Source: Halictus rubicundus
Taxonomy: Eukaryota > Arthropoda > Insecta > Hymenoptera > Halictidae
Length of the DNA: 64,000 nucleotides
Assembly (NCBI RefSeq): GCF_050948215.1
Contig: NC_135163.1
Location: 4,154,001-4,218,000, forward strand
Direction: 5' to 3'
The position numbers and the translations under genes are program-made. Every line of letters starts with the position of its first letter. Positions within the stretch are counted from its first letter, which is position 1. The notes under the pieces are model-generated. The model was not told the DNA's origin. It made no database searches and saw only the letters and a program-made list of their open reading frames with translations. Below are positions 11,561 through 23,642 of the stretch, one piece after another.

Positions 11561-13153
11561 CTCGATCAGCCGGCACTCGTCAGCGCGCACTCTACTCCTC
11601 TTTGTCCCTCTCGCAGTTCCTTTTCTCTGTCTCACGCTCCACGCCTCTAGCTGCCGCCGTCTTTCTCCCTCCGTTTCTCTGGAAAGTTCAAACCAGGAGA
11701 GTACAGTTTTCCCCGAGCGGGTTTCGCACACCGCGTTCGTCTTCACTGGCCTCTGGGTCCTTTTGTCGCCGCCAGATATCCTACACAGCGTAGATTCAAC
11801 GAGATCACGCGCGCGCGCGCCAATTTCTCCCTTTTTCCGTCTCTCTGGTTCCGCGAAAATGATATGCCGCGATTTCGGTCGACGATTATCCCTCCGTTTA
11901 AGGCGGTATTTATTCGCTATCGATCTGTGTGTGTTTTCTGTTTCGATTTCGTTTCTCTGGTTTGACGCGTCCCGCGCTGGTCCGGTGGTCTCGCTGGCTA
12001 ATTAATGATCCGCGTGTTGTGCGGTCGATCGGTACGGATTGTTGGTCTCTAGTGTCGACTGGAAAACTGCATACACGTCCGTGTCGATTCCACGGAAGCT
12101 CGGCGTGCTGCCTTTTCAACAACGACGTTCGAATACACGCGCGTCCGGTATGGGCAGCTGTCTGCTACGGAATGAGCACGCCGGCCGCCGTGTGGTTAGG
12201 TGTAAAAGCTCGCCACGGTGGGGATCAGACCGGCAGCTGATTGGTCCGTACTGAGGCGGGACTCCTACGTCACGGGTTACCATTGATTTTCCAATGTTGA
12301 TACACACGACGGCATGACGTTCCGGATTGATTTTCTGGCCGCAGTTCCTGCTGGATCGCACGTACGTAACCGCCGATGACAGACGTCAGCGTTAACAGCT
12401 CCACGGTCGACAAACGATCCTGTGGACCGCCATCTTCCTGGTGTTGCGCGACACGTCCTCGACCCTTTGACACCGAACTGCGAATATTACGCCTGGACCC
12501 GCTCAAGGTCGGCCGGTAAATTACGTAGGAATCGCAGACGAAAAGGCGCACGTGCGTCGCACGTTGACACCATGAACTCTTCTGATGGGAGACGTCGTTT
12601 TCTTGCGAAAGATTCTGAAATACGGAGGAATCGTCGAAATTAACTGTATTGTCATGACATTTAAAGAACGATGTTCGGTCGTCGACGTACACGTCGAACG
12701 AAGAGATTGCGATAGCTAAAATACAAGAATAATAAGGCTTATCGCACGTTTTATTCTAGTACGACGTTCAAATTGAAAATAATATTCCACTGGAAAATGT
12801 AGTTAAGCGCTACATGATTCACCGTTCGATGATAATGTACCGATAGATGGAGCAGTCGGAATACACTGACGGTCGATAATGTACTACATATCGATAATGT
12901 CGTAAAGAAATTCAACAACGTCGATAAGTAATTGTGATAGAATAAAAGATTCATTGTTAATACTCTTAAAAAATAATAAATCAATACAGCCATATACGTG
13001 GCCAAAACTAACATCTGATATGTTTTCATGACTCAATTTTCTAGAGCGCTGATGTCCAATCATAATTTCCGTGCACAGAGTTATTTGAACTTTATTATTA
13101 TAAAAAATGAATAAACCACACAAATATGAAACGCCGAAAACACGGACGTGAGC
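11561..13153. other. Intergenic DNA upstream of the minus-strand unknown gene
   Basis: Likely promoter and 5' untranslated sequence of the gene starting at 11560; CpG-rich to about 12,500, then AT-rich. A CCGCCATCTT block at 12427-12436 is the reverse complement of the YY1/Pho-type motif AAGATGGCGG. No coding exon is recognised. Confidence 0.4.
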
Positions 13154-13543
13154 TAATGATGGGCACTATCGACTAAATTCAACTATCGACTAATTACTAT
13201 TTAGTTACTACATACGTATATCACATATATAGTTTATATCGCATAAATAGCAATAAGATTTTAACATCTAATATGAATTAAAGTATTGAAATATCTATTA
13301 CATATTTCATTACTTGCATATTTGCACGTCCTGTCATAATCATGTATTTCTAACCTTTTCGTTTCATCGTGTGACACTGACATTTGAAATTTCAAGATGG
13401 CGACGTATAAAACAATCGACTGAAAATAGTAACCCAACCACTACTAAATTCGAGTCGATAGTTTAAAAAATCAGTCGACTGAAAATAGTAGTTGGCTAAT
13501 ATCGATTTAGTCGATAGTTTTTAGTCGATGATGCCCATCGCTA
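13154..13543. mobile_element. hAT-like MITE, 390 bp, with 8-bp target duplication
   Basis: The element begins TAATGATGGGCA and ends with the inverse of TAGCGATGGGCA; a further imperfect inverted repeat (ATCGACTAAA and related) extends the ends to about 40 bp. The flanks are ACGTGAGC (13146-13153) and GCGTGAGC (13544-13551), an 8-bp target duplication with one mismatch. A TGGGCA-type end and 8-bp duplication are hallmarks of hAT transposons. There is no open frame for a transposase. It carries CAAGATGGCG, a YY1/Pho-like motif, at 13393-13402. Confidence 0.85.
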
Positions 13544-13903
13544 GCGTGAGCACTCTCGTATCCTCTCTGGTACCACGTTATGAAACACGTTGGTTCGACC
13601 AATAGAAAAATGTCGTATATTGTAACAACCAATTAGATTTGCATTCCTTCCAGATGACTTTCTTCGAAGCTATTTTCAAGATTCGTTACTTCCATGTGTT
13701 TCCGTATACGTTGAAAACATTGAAAATTGACTACTGAAAAATACCTGAGTTTCACCTCTGGTCATACTCTATGGTAATAGGTGGCTCCATATAACCGCCA
13801 CGTCTGTGTTATGTGCCGATTTTATAACCGCACACCGGTTTATCAGAAGTATTGAGAGACAATATAATATAATAAGTTGAAGAAAACTGTTACGTTAACA
13901 AGT

Positions 13904-15730
13904 ATGATTCGGTATAATTTAATTACATTAATATGGAGCCTCGGATTGTTTCTCGGTTTTTCTATCCATACTCTGGCCGCTACCGATGTCATTGACTCGG
14001 ACCTGGTTCTGAAAAATGTGGAGAAACATATTGACTTACAATCTCAATTAACAAAAATTACAACTAGGCTCGTCCTAGAAAATGGAAGCAAAGATCGACA
14101 CATACGTAATTTCCTATTTTCATTGGAACCCAAACAGAAAAATAGTCTAAGCTATATTGCTGCATATAGAGAACCTGTACGGGTTGAGTTAAAATTGGCT
14201 GAAGTGAAGGTAAACACATATCCAGATAAAACCTTTTATAAAATTGAATTAAAAGATCCACTTTCTCCTGGGAGAACTATGTCTGTTGAAGTTGTAATGG
14301 TATTAAGTCATGAGCTTATACCTCATCCTAAAGAGATCACACAAAAGGAAAAGCAATTGGTAAAGTACATGGGAAATATTTATCTTTATTCACCGTATAC
14401 TGTAGTAAAGCAAACAACAACAGTATCTTTGCCATCGCGCAATGTTGAAAGCTATACTAAATTTAAACCAGTTTCGCAAAGCGATTCAATGATTACTTAT
14501 GGTCCATATGAAAAACTTCCTCCATTTTCAATTGAGACATTAAATATTCATTTTGAAAATAACAACAAGTTCCTCACTGTTGTCAAACTGGAAAGAAGCA
14601 TCGAAATATCTCATTGGGGAAACATTGCAGTAGAAGAACACACTGATTTGTTGCATACCGGAGCCTTATTGAAAGGTTCATTTTCCCGTTACGATTATGC
14701 CAGAGAGACCAAATCAGGGCAGGCCAGTATTCAGAGTTTCGATACCATTTTACCTGCAGCTGCTTCTGATATTTATTACAGAGATGAAATTGGTAATATT
14801 TCCACATCGCATACTCGTATCAAGAAAGATTCTGTGGAATTAAATCTTCGTCCACGTTTTCCACTCTTCGGTGGTTGGAAAACTCGATATATAGTTGGTT
14901 ATAACGTACCTAGTTACGAGTACCTATTTCACTCTGGAGATCAATACACATTGGAGATGAGACTTTTGGATCATGTATTTGATGATATGGTGGTAGATGA
15001 ATTAGTTGTGAAAATTATATTGCCAGAAGGTTCAAAGAATATTGAATTCAATCTTCCGTATGAAGCAACACGTCTACCCGATTCTCTTTACTACACGTAT
15101 TTAGATACTACTGGACGTCCAGTAATTTCTATTACAAAGAAAAACTTAGTGGAGAATCATATTCAGGATTTTAAGCTGAAATATACATTCCCACGTATAT
15201 TAATGTTACAAGAACCATTACTAGTAGCAGCAGCACTATACCTGCTCTTTTTGTTGGTGATCACTTACGTACGACTTGATTTTTCAATAGACAAGGACGA
15301 GTTTTCAGAGAGTAAGTTAAAAATAGCTGGACAGTGTGAAAAAATTCTAGCTGTTCAAGATCGACGTGTAACTTCTTACACTGAATTGGATTATCATTTG
15401 GGAAATCTCAAAACGAATAAGGATGCCAATGCATTCTTGTCTGTTGTTAAAAGCATTAACAAAGAATATAAAAATGCCACAAATGCTATTGCAGAAATTG
15501 CTCAACGATTGAAAGGAGAATCTGGCGATATATATGATCGTGTACAGGAATTACAAAAACATGACAAAACATTGAAAGAACTTTACAATCAACAACAAGC
15601 ACTTTATGTAGATAAATTAGTACCAGGGAAAATTGGACGTCAACAATTTGTAGAAGCAGAAGCAGTTATTTCAAGGAAGAAAGAAGAATGTATCGAGAAA
15701 ATTAATTCTATTGTGAAATCTTTGCAATAA
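13904..15730 (+). CDS. RpI: Ribophorin I, oligosaccharyltransferase subunit 1
   Basis: This is the OST subunit that helps present glycoproteins to the complex that transfers the oligosaccharide from dolichol to Asn in the ER lumen. The single open exon encodes 608 residues, matching the usual length of about 607. Residues 1-23 form a signal peptide ending near HTLAA; the long lumenal ribophorin I domain follows (recognisable stretches SFSRYDYAR and PLFGGWKTRYIVGYN); one membrane segment lies at about 439-456; a cytosolic tail of about 150 residues, probably helical, ends the protein. The start is the ATG at 13904; the frame is open 27 bases further upstream but with no ATG. The absence of introns is odd beside intron-rich neighbours. 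Its leader and first 20 codons are duplicated near 10,900. Confidence 0.97.
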   Translation: MIRYNLITLIWSLGLFLGFSIHTLAATDVIDSDLVLKNVEKHIDLQSQLTKITTRLVLENGSKDRHIRNFLFSLEPKQKNSLSYIAAYREPVRVELKLAEVKVNTYPDKTFYKIELKDPLSPGRTMSVEVVMVLSHELIPHPKEITQKEKQLVKYMGNIYLYSPYTVVKQTTTVSLPSRNVESYTKFKPVSQSDSMITYGPYEKLPPFSIETLNIHFENNNKFLTVVKLERSIEISHWGNIAVEEHTDLLHTGALLKGSFSRYDYARETKSGQASIQSFDTILPAAASDIYYRDEIGNISTSHTRIKKDSVELNLRPRFPLFGGWKTRYIVGYNVPSYEYLFHSGDQYTLEMRLLDHVFDDMVVDELVVKIILPEGSKNIEFNLPYEATRLPDSLYYTYLDTTGRPVISITKKNLVENHIQDFKLKYTFPRILMLQEPLLVAAALYLLFLLVITYVRLDFSIDKDEFSESKLKIAGQCEKILAVQDRRVTSYTELDYHLGNLKTNKDANAFLSVVKSINKEYKNATNAIAEIAQRLKGESGDIYDRVQELQKHDKTLKELYNQQQALYVDKLVPGKIGRQQFVEAEAVISRKKEECIEKINSIVKSLQ

Positions 15731-15847
15731 TAAAATTTATAAACAGTCAAAACTGAAGATTTAAAAAAAATAATTTGAAACTAACTGTAATCTTTTTTTA
15801 TTATAAGTTAAAACAAAGTCCTTTCTGTATGATAAGTTAAGATTTGT

Positions 15848-15853
15848 AATAAA
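15848..15853 (+). terminator. Poly(A) signal, ribophorin I
   Basis: AATAAA about 120 bases after the stop codon. Another AATAAA overlaps the stop at 15729-15734 but is too close to be the likely signal. Confidence 0.5.
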
Positions 15854-16168
15854 GAGATATAAATTAAATACTGTCTACTTGTACTTATTTAGAAATAACA
15901 AAAATTATTAATTATATTTATTACAAATTATTATAAATTTTCGATCAAAATAATATATTGTATAATCTCATATAGTTAATGAAACTGATCTGAAACTGCA
16001 AAAAAAATAATTTGAAATCATAACTTTCCCTCTCGGATAATGTCGAATACGTATTTAGTAAATCCATGTGTCAGTGTAGAACGCCGGTTAAATGAGACAC
16101 CTGCTAACCTTTTAGACAGTGCTCGGAAAACTGTCACTTTGTTCGTACGTCGAATGATTGGAGCTAGA

Positions 16169-17796
16169 ATGAGTAATTTACGGAAATTTATAGGTAATTG
16201 TATCCTTTCTTCGATGCTAGTCCTAAATATTTACCAATCCATTTGTTTAAATAAAAGCTGCAACATCCCTTTTTTTGTTGTTCATTTAAAATACTTGGCT
16301 GAAGGTTATACACTTACTATTTATATGTGCTATCAATCTTCGTTTTGATATAGATATTGGAGCAAATTTGACGGACCCCATGTACCAAGGAATTTATCAC
16401 GGATCTCAGAAACATCAACCAGATTTAAATAAAGTTTTAGAACGAAGTTGGAATAATGATCTCTCCAAAATTATAATCACTGCCGGTAATATAGAAGAAA
16501 GTAAAAAAGCTATTGAAATAGCAAGAACAGATGGTACGATATTATTGCATAAATACTTTTAAAACAATAATTGCATTGTGTACGAATTAGTTAAAGAAAT
16601 GAAACATTGTTACTGTCGCGTCTCTCTACCATAGGCAGCTGTAGTTCAGTACATAAGAACTCTATTTTGCATAAAAAATCAATAACTATGATACAATTAA
16701 TAATTTATACACCTTGCAGGCTTACAACTGTGAGGCTAGACTTAATCTTATAATGTACAGCTATTGTTTATTTGTCTCGTATTAAATCACACATGAAGAA
16801 ACCGCTGAAAGAGAGATGCGATGGTTGCTGTGATTCTGTTTCATATAACTACAACAACAAAATGCATGTCAATGGAAATATCTAGGTATACTTTGTATTA
16901 TTTTCTTTTGATTTTATAAAAGTTGATCTGATTTTTATTGCTGCACATATTGCAGAACGATTATTTTCAACGGTTGGTTGCCATCCAACACGTTGCAATG
17001 AGTTTGAAGAAAGTGGAAATCCAGAAGCTTATCTGAAGTCGTTATCAGATTTAGCCATAGATAATAAGGATAAGGTTGTTGCTATTGGTGAAATGGGATT
17101 GGATTATGATAGGCTACAGTTTTGTTCAAAGGAAGTGCAGAAAAAGTATTTTGAAATGCAACTATCTTTATGTTCCACTTTGAAATTACCAATGTTTTTA
17201 CACTGCCGAAATGCTAGCGAAGATTTTGTGAAAATCTTAAGGAAACATAAAGATACATTAACAGCAGGTGTTGTGCACTCTTTCGATGGCAATCCGGAAG
17301 AAGCAAATTCTATATTACAAATGGGATTGTATATTGGCATTAATGGATGGTATGTCAAATAAGTTATACAATTGTAATGTTCAATGCAAGCACAGCTGAC
17401 TTTAATCGTATTTGTAGCTCTCTTAAAACAGAAGAAAATCTTTTTGCTGTAACAACAATTCCCTCGGATAGGTTGATGATAGAAACTGACTGTCCATGGT
17501 GCGAAATAAGACCAACTCATGCTTCTGCGAAAGATGTTATTACTAATTTTGTATCTGTCAAAAAAGAAAAGTGGCAACCGGATCGTATGATTAAAGGAAG
17601 GAACGAACCATGCACCATAGTGTAAATATTAACCTATTGTTGGAAAATAAATTAAAAATAACGAATTATTAATTTGATTCCTTTTTGCAGCCAAATTTTG
17701 GAAGTGCTTGCACGGATTAGAGACGAAGAAGAAGAATATCTATGTAATCAAATATACAAAAACACAATGAAGGTCTTCTTTCCTCATGAATTATAA
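16169..17796 (+). CDS. TatD-type metal-dependent DNase (TATDN1 homologue)
   Basis: This belongs to the TatD family of Mg-dependent 3'-5' DNases with a TIM-barrel fold, implicated in DNA fragmentation and repair. Five exons give 302 residues (the human protein has 297): 16169-16193, 16354-16533, 16956-17349, 17418-17621 and 17691-17796. All junctions keep the frame. Metal- and active-site signatures are visible: DIGANL at the start, GCHPTRC, AIGEMGLDYDR, FLHCRN, VVHSFDG and MIETDCPW. The third intron is only 68 nt. The ATG at 16169 matches the start used in other animals, but the frame is open back to an ATG at 16040, which would add 43 residues with many Arg and hydroxyl residues (possible mitochondrial presequence). 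It lies 0.4 kb behind ribophorin I on the same strand. Confidence 0.94.
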
Positions 17797-18570
17797 TTGT
17801 AACCGAAATTTACGACCACCATGCACAAAAGAAACGTAAAAAAAGAAAAACACATAAAAAGGAATTTTTACCAAATTCATTTCTTAGAAGAAAGGAAATG
17901 AAAATACTCATTTTTACATACATTGTTCTACCTATGTGACTGGAGTCACATAATCATCTCCATTAGTTGCATTATTAGCGCTATTATATTTATAATTATA
18001 ATAATAATTATTACTATTCCTATATTTACTGATATTATTCTATTACTCCTGTGAACATCGTTATTGTTACTCCTATTTTTGTATCCAATAACGTATAGTA
18101 ATATTTTACATCTATTAAAAAAATGAATCGTGCTACCCACTCCTACATTAATTTTCTAAGGGTACCAAAAAAGTGACTTTATTTAACATATTTTTCAATT
18201 TATATATAAATTTGTTATATTATCATTTAATCCACGTAATAGGAACATAAAAAAAGAAATAAATGTAGAAAACAATAGGTTCAAATTGAATCCTATATCA
18301 AGTGGTCTATATATTACTTTAATAATCATCTTGTTTGACATAGAGAATAACTTAAGAAAAAGAACTAACACTTTGATCAAATTTCCAGCATTTTAAAATG
18401 TCTCAATTCATTGGAATTATGATACATTCTTCAAATATCACAGGTGAAATGGCCGTCACAATATACATGTGGAAATATACAACATTTCAATATTGGAATG
18501 ATAAAATTAAATGCTGAGAGTGGGAGAAGAATTACCGAGTTAATCGGTTATAACATCCAGAGAATTTCAT
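17797..18570. other. 3' region between convergent TATDN1 and TMEM214 genes
   Basis: AT-rich, with no coding exon seen. It should hold both 3' untranslated regions; a minus-strand AATAAA (TTTATT at 18178-18183) is a candidate poly(A) signal for TMEM214. Confidence 0.5.
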
Positions 18571-21500
18571 TCATGGAACTTTAGATAATGTTTGCACTTT
18601 TTCGTACACCCAATCATAAGTTTGACTCGCTAATGTTTGGGTGGTATCAATAGCTTTTGAAGCATAACTTTGTAAATTTTCTGGGCTTAGCTTCCCACTA
18701 AAAGAAAAAGATAACAAAGTCATGAAATATATTCATTCACATATTTGTATGAAAAAATGTCACTACTTACATAAATACATTATGCTCTAACCACTTAAGA
18801 GTTTTACTTGAGTGTTCAATGACTTTCTCTGCACATATGCTAGAATAAACTTTCACCAGTTCTAATCCTTGATTACTTCGTAAATGAATTTCATCTAACA
18901 TTCCCGGAACATAATGTTCGATCTACAAAACATATAAAACATTTATATTATGTACGAACACCTTGGATTAGGATTTGAATACTTACCGTTTGAAGTACCA
19001 CAGGGCCTTTCTTTTCAGCATATGATAGCACATTACCATATACTTTGATAGAAACATTCCTTACCACAAGATAAACATCTCCCGCTAATTTAATATAAGG
19101 TTTACATGTTTCAACAGTTGCTTTGTAATACTCTGGTGAACTAGCTTCGATGAATTCAAGTGTTTTAGAAGAATAATCTTGTACTACAATCCATGTCTTC
19201 TGTCCATGTTCATATATTCCACTCCTTTTTAGTAGCTGATCTGTACTAGATTCTAAATAATCGTGGTAATAATTTACTATTGATTAAAACGATTATGAAA
19301 CTTATATAAACCCAATTTTCACTTTTTTTTTCGCCTTACCTTTGTAACTACCATGTTGGTAAACATCGTAACCTACAAAAGCACCAGTCAGAATTAATAA
19401 CAAAATAATTCCCTTTCTCCAGGGAAACTTCTTATCGGACGACGCTGTCATTTTTAAAAGTAAAACCTGCAATACAATATGAAGAAAATCATAGAACACT
19501 GCTTCTTGTGTGATTATTTATATAAATTACCAGTAACTACATATCATCGTGAAGTTTCAGGAGTAAAGGTCAAACATTATGTCGTCAATACGCATACACG
19601 AATTACAATTACTCCGATTGATGTATACGCATGCCTTACCTTTACAATTGATGCAGCAAGAAAATGTCTTCTAAATTATTCTGTTTTCACGGTTCCAAAT
19701 GTATATTTACTTATAAAAAAAAAGGTTCGATGACGACGAAGAATGAGCGATGAATGTCGTCACTGATGGTGTTGGGGGGACAATATGCGATCGATAGTAG
19801 ACTTCCGAAAAAACAAGCTTACCTAACCTAAGCTTTACGTTAGATTTGAATTTATCTGAATCGATCAAACTTTATTTGTTGCGTAGTATTGATAAGGGTC
19901 GAATCAATGTTTCGGCCGGTATCGTCAAACTGTACACTGAGTATTCGTTTCTAAATGATCCTTTTCAAATACAAACTCGGGCAATCGGCCAAAAATCAAC
20001 TCATGTGTCGCGCACCGTTAAAATACTATACATAGATACATTTGCGCACACGTAATGCGTAGAACTTGTAAGACCGTGCGGCGCGGGTCATTTCAAACGA
20101 ACTTGGACACAAAGAACTATACACAGCAATACACACAATTAACTGCTAAACAGATATTTACAGATTATACATGCAATGATATATTACAGATTCGAACATG
20201 TATTCTCAACTTAAATTAAAACGCGACAGTATTATTATGATTGTTATTATCATGATAATGGATACATAAATCTATTTTATGCAATATTCATTACATTTTA
20301 AATGGAAACCTACCTTGCATGTTTTACTGCAGGCATTAGCAAGACTTTCTTCTTTTCCTTTTCTCCATTTCTCGTCAGTGCTGTTGAATAGCATGCAAGT
20401 CTCTTCCATGCATTTTAGTTTTAAAGTTGTACGTAAAATACTCCATTTCGCATCTGAAGAATAAAATCAAATAACATTTGTAATTGAATGATTATTTAAC
20501 TTATAACAATAAATCTTACCAATGTATGTCAATAGTAGTTGAGATTGATATAAATTTTTGGCATAAAGTGATCTCCAAACAGGAAAACAAAGAGGGTCAG
20601 TCACCAAACAAGCTACAAGATCTTTAATTAATTCATCTCTATAATTCGCATGCACTTTTTGTGTCATTTTTCCCATTAATATCTCAAACAGCTTCGTATA
20701 ACTTATGTTTTTATTCTTAAATAATATTAACTGAAAAAAACGTTATAATGTATACATAGTCTACTATTTTAATGTTATTATATTAATATGTATAAACGTA
20801 TATTGATGCTTACTCTCAATCTTTCAATGCTATTATTAACATCTCTGCCTACAGTGGCAGGAATATTAAACTTTCCAGAACATGTATCTTCGATAATATC
20901 AAAATAGAGTTCTGGTTTAAGATCATGTACATTTTCATGCCCAAAAACAAGATCATTCAGAATTTGTGCCACGTAACTAGAATAACTCTTTGTTTCTAAC
21001 ATAGGAGACATTACTTCATGCCATAATTTTAATCCTACAATCAAGTCTTTTCTACCAGCTTGAGATAAAGCCCATAATAAAGACAATCCAATTGTTTTTC
21101 TATTCTGGTAAGAATTTTTCACAATAATAAATTTACTAATACTGGCAATAACCATTTCAGGATTAGTATGTGCTAAAAGTTGTAAAAATATTTTATGACC
21201 AACAACAGGCGATCCTTTTACCATATCAGTAGCCATGGCTGTCAAAGTATTCTCATAAAAAACTTGGGCTGTCTGTTTTCCTGCCATTTCAATGGCTTTA
21301 TCTAAAATAGAAAAAATTGGTTTAGGTACTATGCTCAATGGATAGTCTTTAGGTTTCCCTGAGAAGACTGCATCTTCTTTGTCAACAGGTATTTTTAGAT
21401 TAAGAAATGCAGCAAGATCTTTCAGCCATATCAATGGAGCATCTGGAAATCTAATTTGACCATTGGTCAAAACACTTGAGAGCTCATCTACATAGATCTA

Positions 21501-22119
21501 CGAAAAATAAACGTTTTGTATAAAGAGGTTAATCTACAATTATATAAAAGAATATATATGTAACTATATAGTGTTATACCATATCCAATGCATCTTTTAT
21601 CGATTTTGGAGGCTTCTCTTTTGGTTCTTGCTTCTTTTTCTCAACATGTTGTTGTTGTTTCTGTTGTTTCTTTTTTTCTTCATTTTCTTTCGTTTTATTC
21701 TCTTTTTCTTTTGATGGTTTCTTGTTTTCTTTATTATTATCCAAATTATCATATAACGTCTTGACTTGACTCAAAGGTACTAAAAGAAGTGAACATTTTT
21801 GCAAACATATTTTTAAGGTATACAGATATTTCAGTATACAATATTTTATGACACATATTAATATAAAGAAGCCTGTACGTATTATGTTTTTGTTTATACT
21901 AAATTACTTTTTGATAGTTAATGTTTTAAGTAATAATATTCTGTAGAAATAATGCAACTTATTGTAAGTCGAGGTTAAAAGTAGTAACTTACGAAAATCT
22001 TCTACTTTCGGAGCATTCTCGATAAATTTTTTTTTTTCGGCCTTTGTAAGTTTATTGGTCTTTCCATTGCTTTTATCTTTTTTGTTTCTTCCAACTAATT
22101 CCCAACCGCCAGACGACAT
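18571..22119 (-). CDS. Tmem214: Transmembrane protein 214
   Basis: TMEM214 is an ER membrane protein implicated in ER-stress-induced apoptosis through caspase-4 recruitment in mammals. Nine exons were read: 22119-21993, 21779-21580, 21497-20814, 20730-20520, 20453-20314, 19466-19340, 19252-18987, 18922-18771 and 18697-18571. Together they are 2,034 nt, giving 677 residues against 689 in human. The N-terminus (SSGGWELVGR) and a Lys/Glu-rich linker precede the conserved core with PLIWLKDLAAFLN, SLLWALSQAGRKDL and DPLCFPVWRSLYAKNL. A membrane segment near residue 490 (GIILLLILTGAFVGYDVYQH) matches the first hydrophobic segment of the human protein; the C-terminal third is helical. The intron at 19467-20313 is the only one above 250 nt. 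The upstream side has a CGCATGCG palindrome at 22223-22230. Confidence 0.93.
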
Positions 22120-23642
22120 GGTGCAATAAATGTAGTAAACAAATAGACACTTAACAATACTACTAAAAGGCACTGAAGTGTTTGTTGGCAGTGTGTTGTC
22201 GACCGAATACTGTACGTGGTCGCGCATGCGTATTTAACAATTTGCCACGCGCTAAGTTTCGCCTATACGAAGCAATTTTCAATTCTTTCACATTACACAT
22301 ATTTTAATAGTAATATAATATGTCGTATAACTTATTTCAATTCATATAAATAAATTTTTAATTTTACGCATGTAAATTATACAAATATAGTTAAAACATA
22401 TTTCCATTTAGTATGATATACTTTCTATATTATAATTTATGCCACTTTCACTTTGAAATATTTCGAAATATTTACACTCTTCTCAACTAATTATTGTTCC
22501 GTGAAGTATCATGTATCGAATGCCGATATAGTCGAAAATCTTTGTCGGTAACTGACATTGCTCATCCGCGCCAATGCTTTAACACCTATCTCCGTAGACT
22601 CGTATAATCTGAAAATAAGAATCTCGACAGCTCCATAATTAAGCCTCAGAATAAGAAAAGTTGTAAGTAACATTCGAAGAATTTGTATCAGATTAATGCC
22701 GCGAAGCTTGTTATATCTTCAGATTCCGAGCCTACGAGTTTCGACGCACTGCGCTTTTCTAAACTTCGCACTTGACATTTTCACTTCTACTTTTAATTAA
22801 CTAATTCCACTTTGTCTTTGTATTTCTTGCAATAGTATCATAAGTGAGGACATCTCGTTTGTAGAACAGTACACACACACACATATATTATAATTCCTAT
22901 TTTCCATTTTCGATAATCCTGATAGATTTTGAAATTGATGCTACGTTCGACGCAACTTTTCCGAACGTTATCGTGACTAAAAATGATGAATACTTTTTTT
23001 CTCTCCGATTGTTAGAATGGAACTGAACGTGCTAATTCTACGATATTCCTTAAAGTCACGCACTTATATATATATATTTAGACTGTATTGCAAAATAGCT
23101 GTGTCACCAGCACCATAAATAGTCACATGTACTTGCGACCCTATCCTTATCTATACTGTTCAATTGCATTTATAACTGCGCGCTAAATTTGAAAGTTTAC
23201 CGCTATTACGAGAAGGAAAGTAACGTTATCTGGAGTGTATTATATTTGCATGAATCATCTACAGAGTTCAATTCGTTGAAGCGAAGTTGACATGCATTAA
23301 GTGCGTTCACTGTCTTTTTTTATCAATTGCGTCGTCTCGCGAGCAACGTCGCGTTCCATTTTTCTTTTGTCTCTTTGTTTTTTCTTGATGGGATTTTTTA
23401 ACACGTAGGTACACCGATTGTACATTTGCATATTTCCATACATTGTATTTTGACCGAGGAAAATCATTCCTCATTATCGTATCATTTCATTATCTTCACG
23501 AGAATGAGTAATACTCAAATACATGTGCACACGTAACTTAAGAACAGGGTCGGTGACGCGACTCGAAATGTGGTTGATCGCCGACCGATGTTTATTTCCT
23601 TAGAGAGCTTCGCCAATAGTTTATTAGCCGCTCAGAGGTCGA
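22120..23642. promoter_or_regulatory. Divergent intergenic region between TMEM214 and NPC2-like genes
   Basis: Probable promoters for both genes. An NRF-1/Ewg-like GCGCATGCG lies at 22222-22230, about 100 bases before the TMEM214 start codon. The rest is AT-rich with a short CA run near 22872-22884; no coding exon is seen. Confidence 0.45.

Noticed and set aside
19820..19835. Telomere-like CCTAACCTAA
   Set aside because: Only two units of the insect TTAGG-type repeat; not a telomeric tract.
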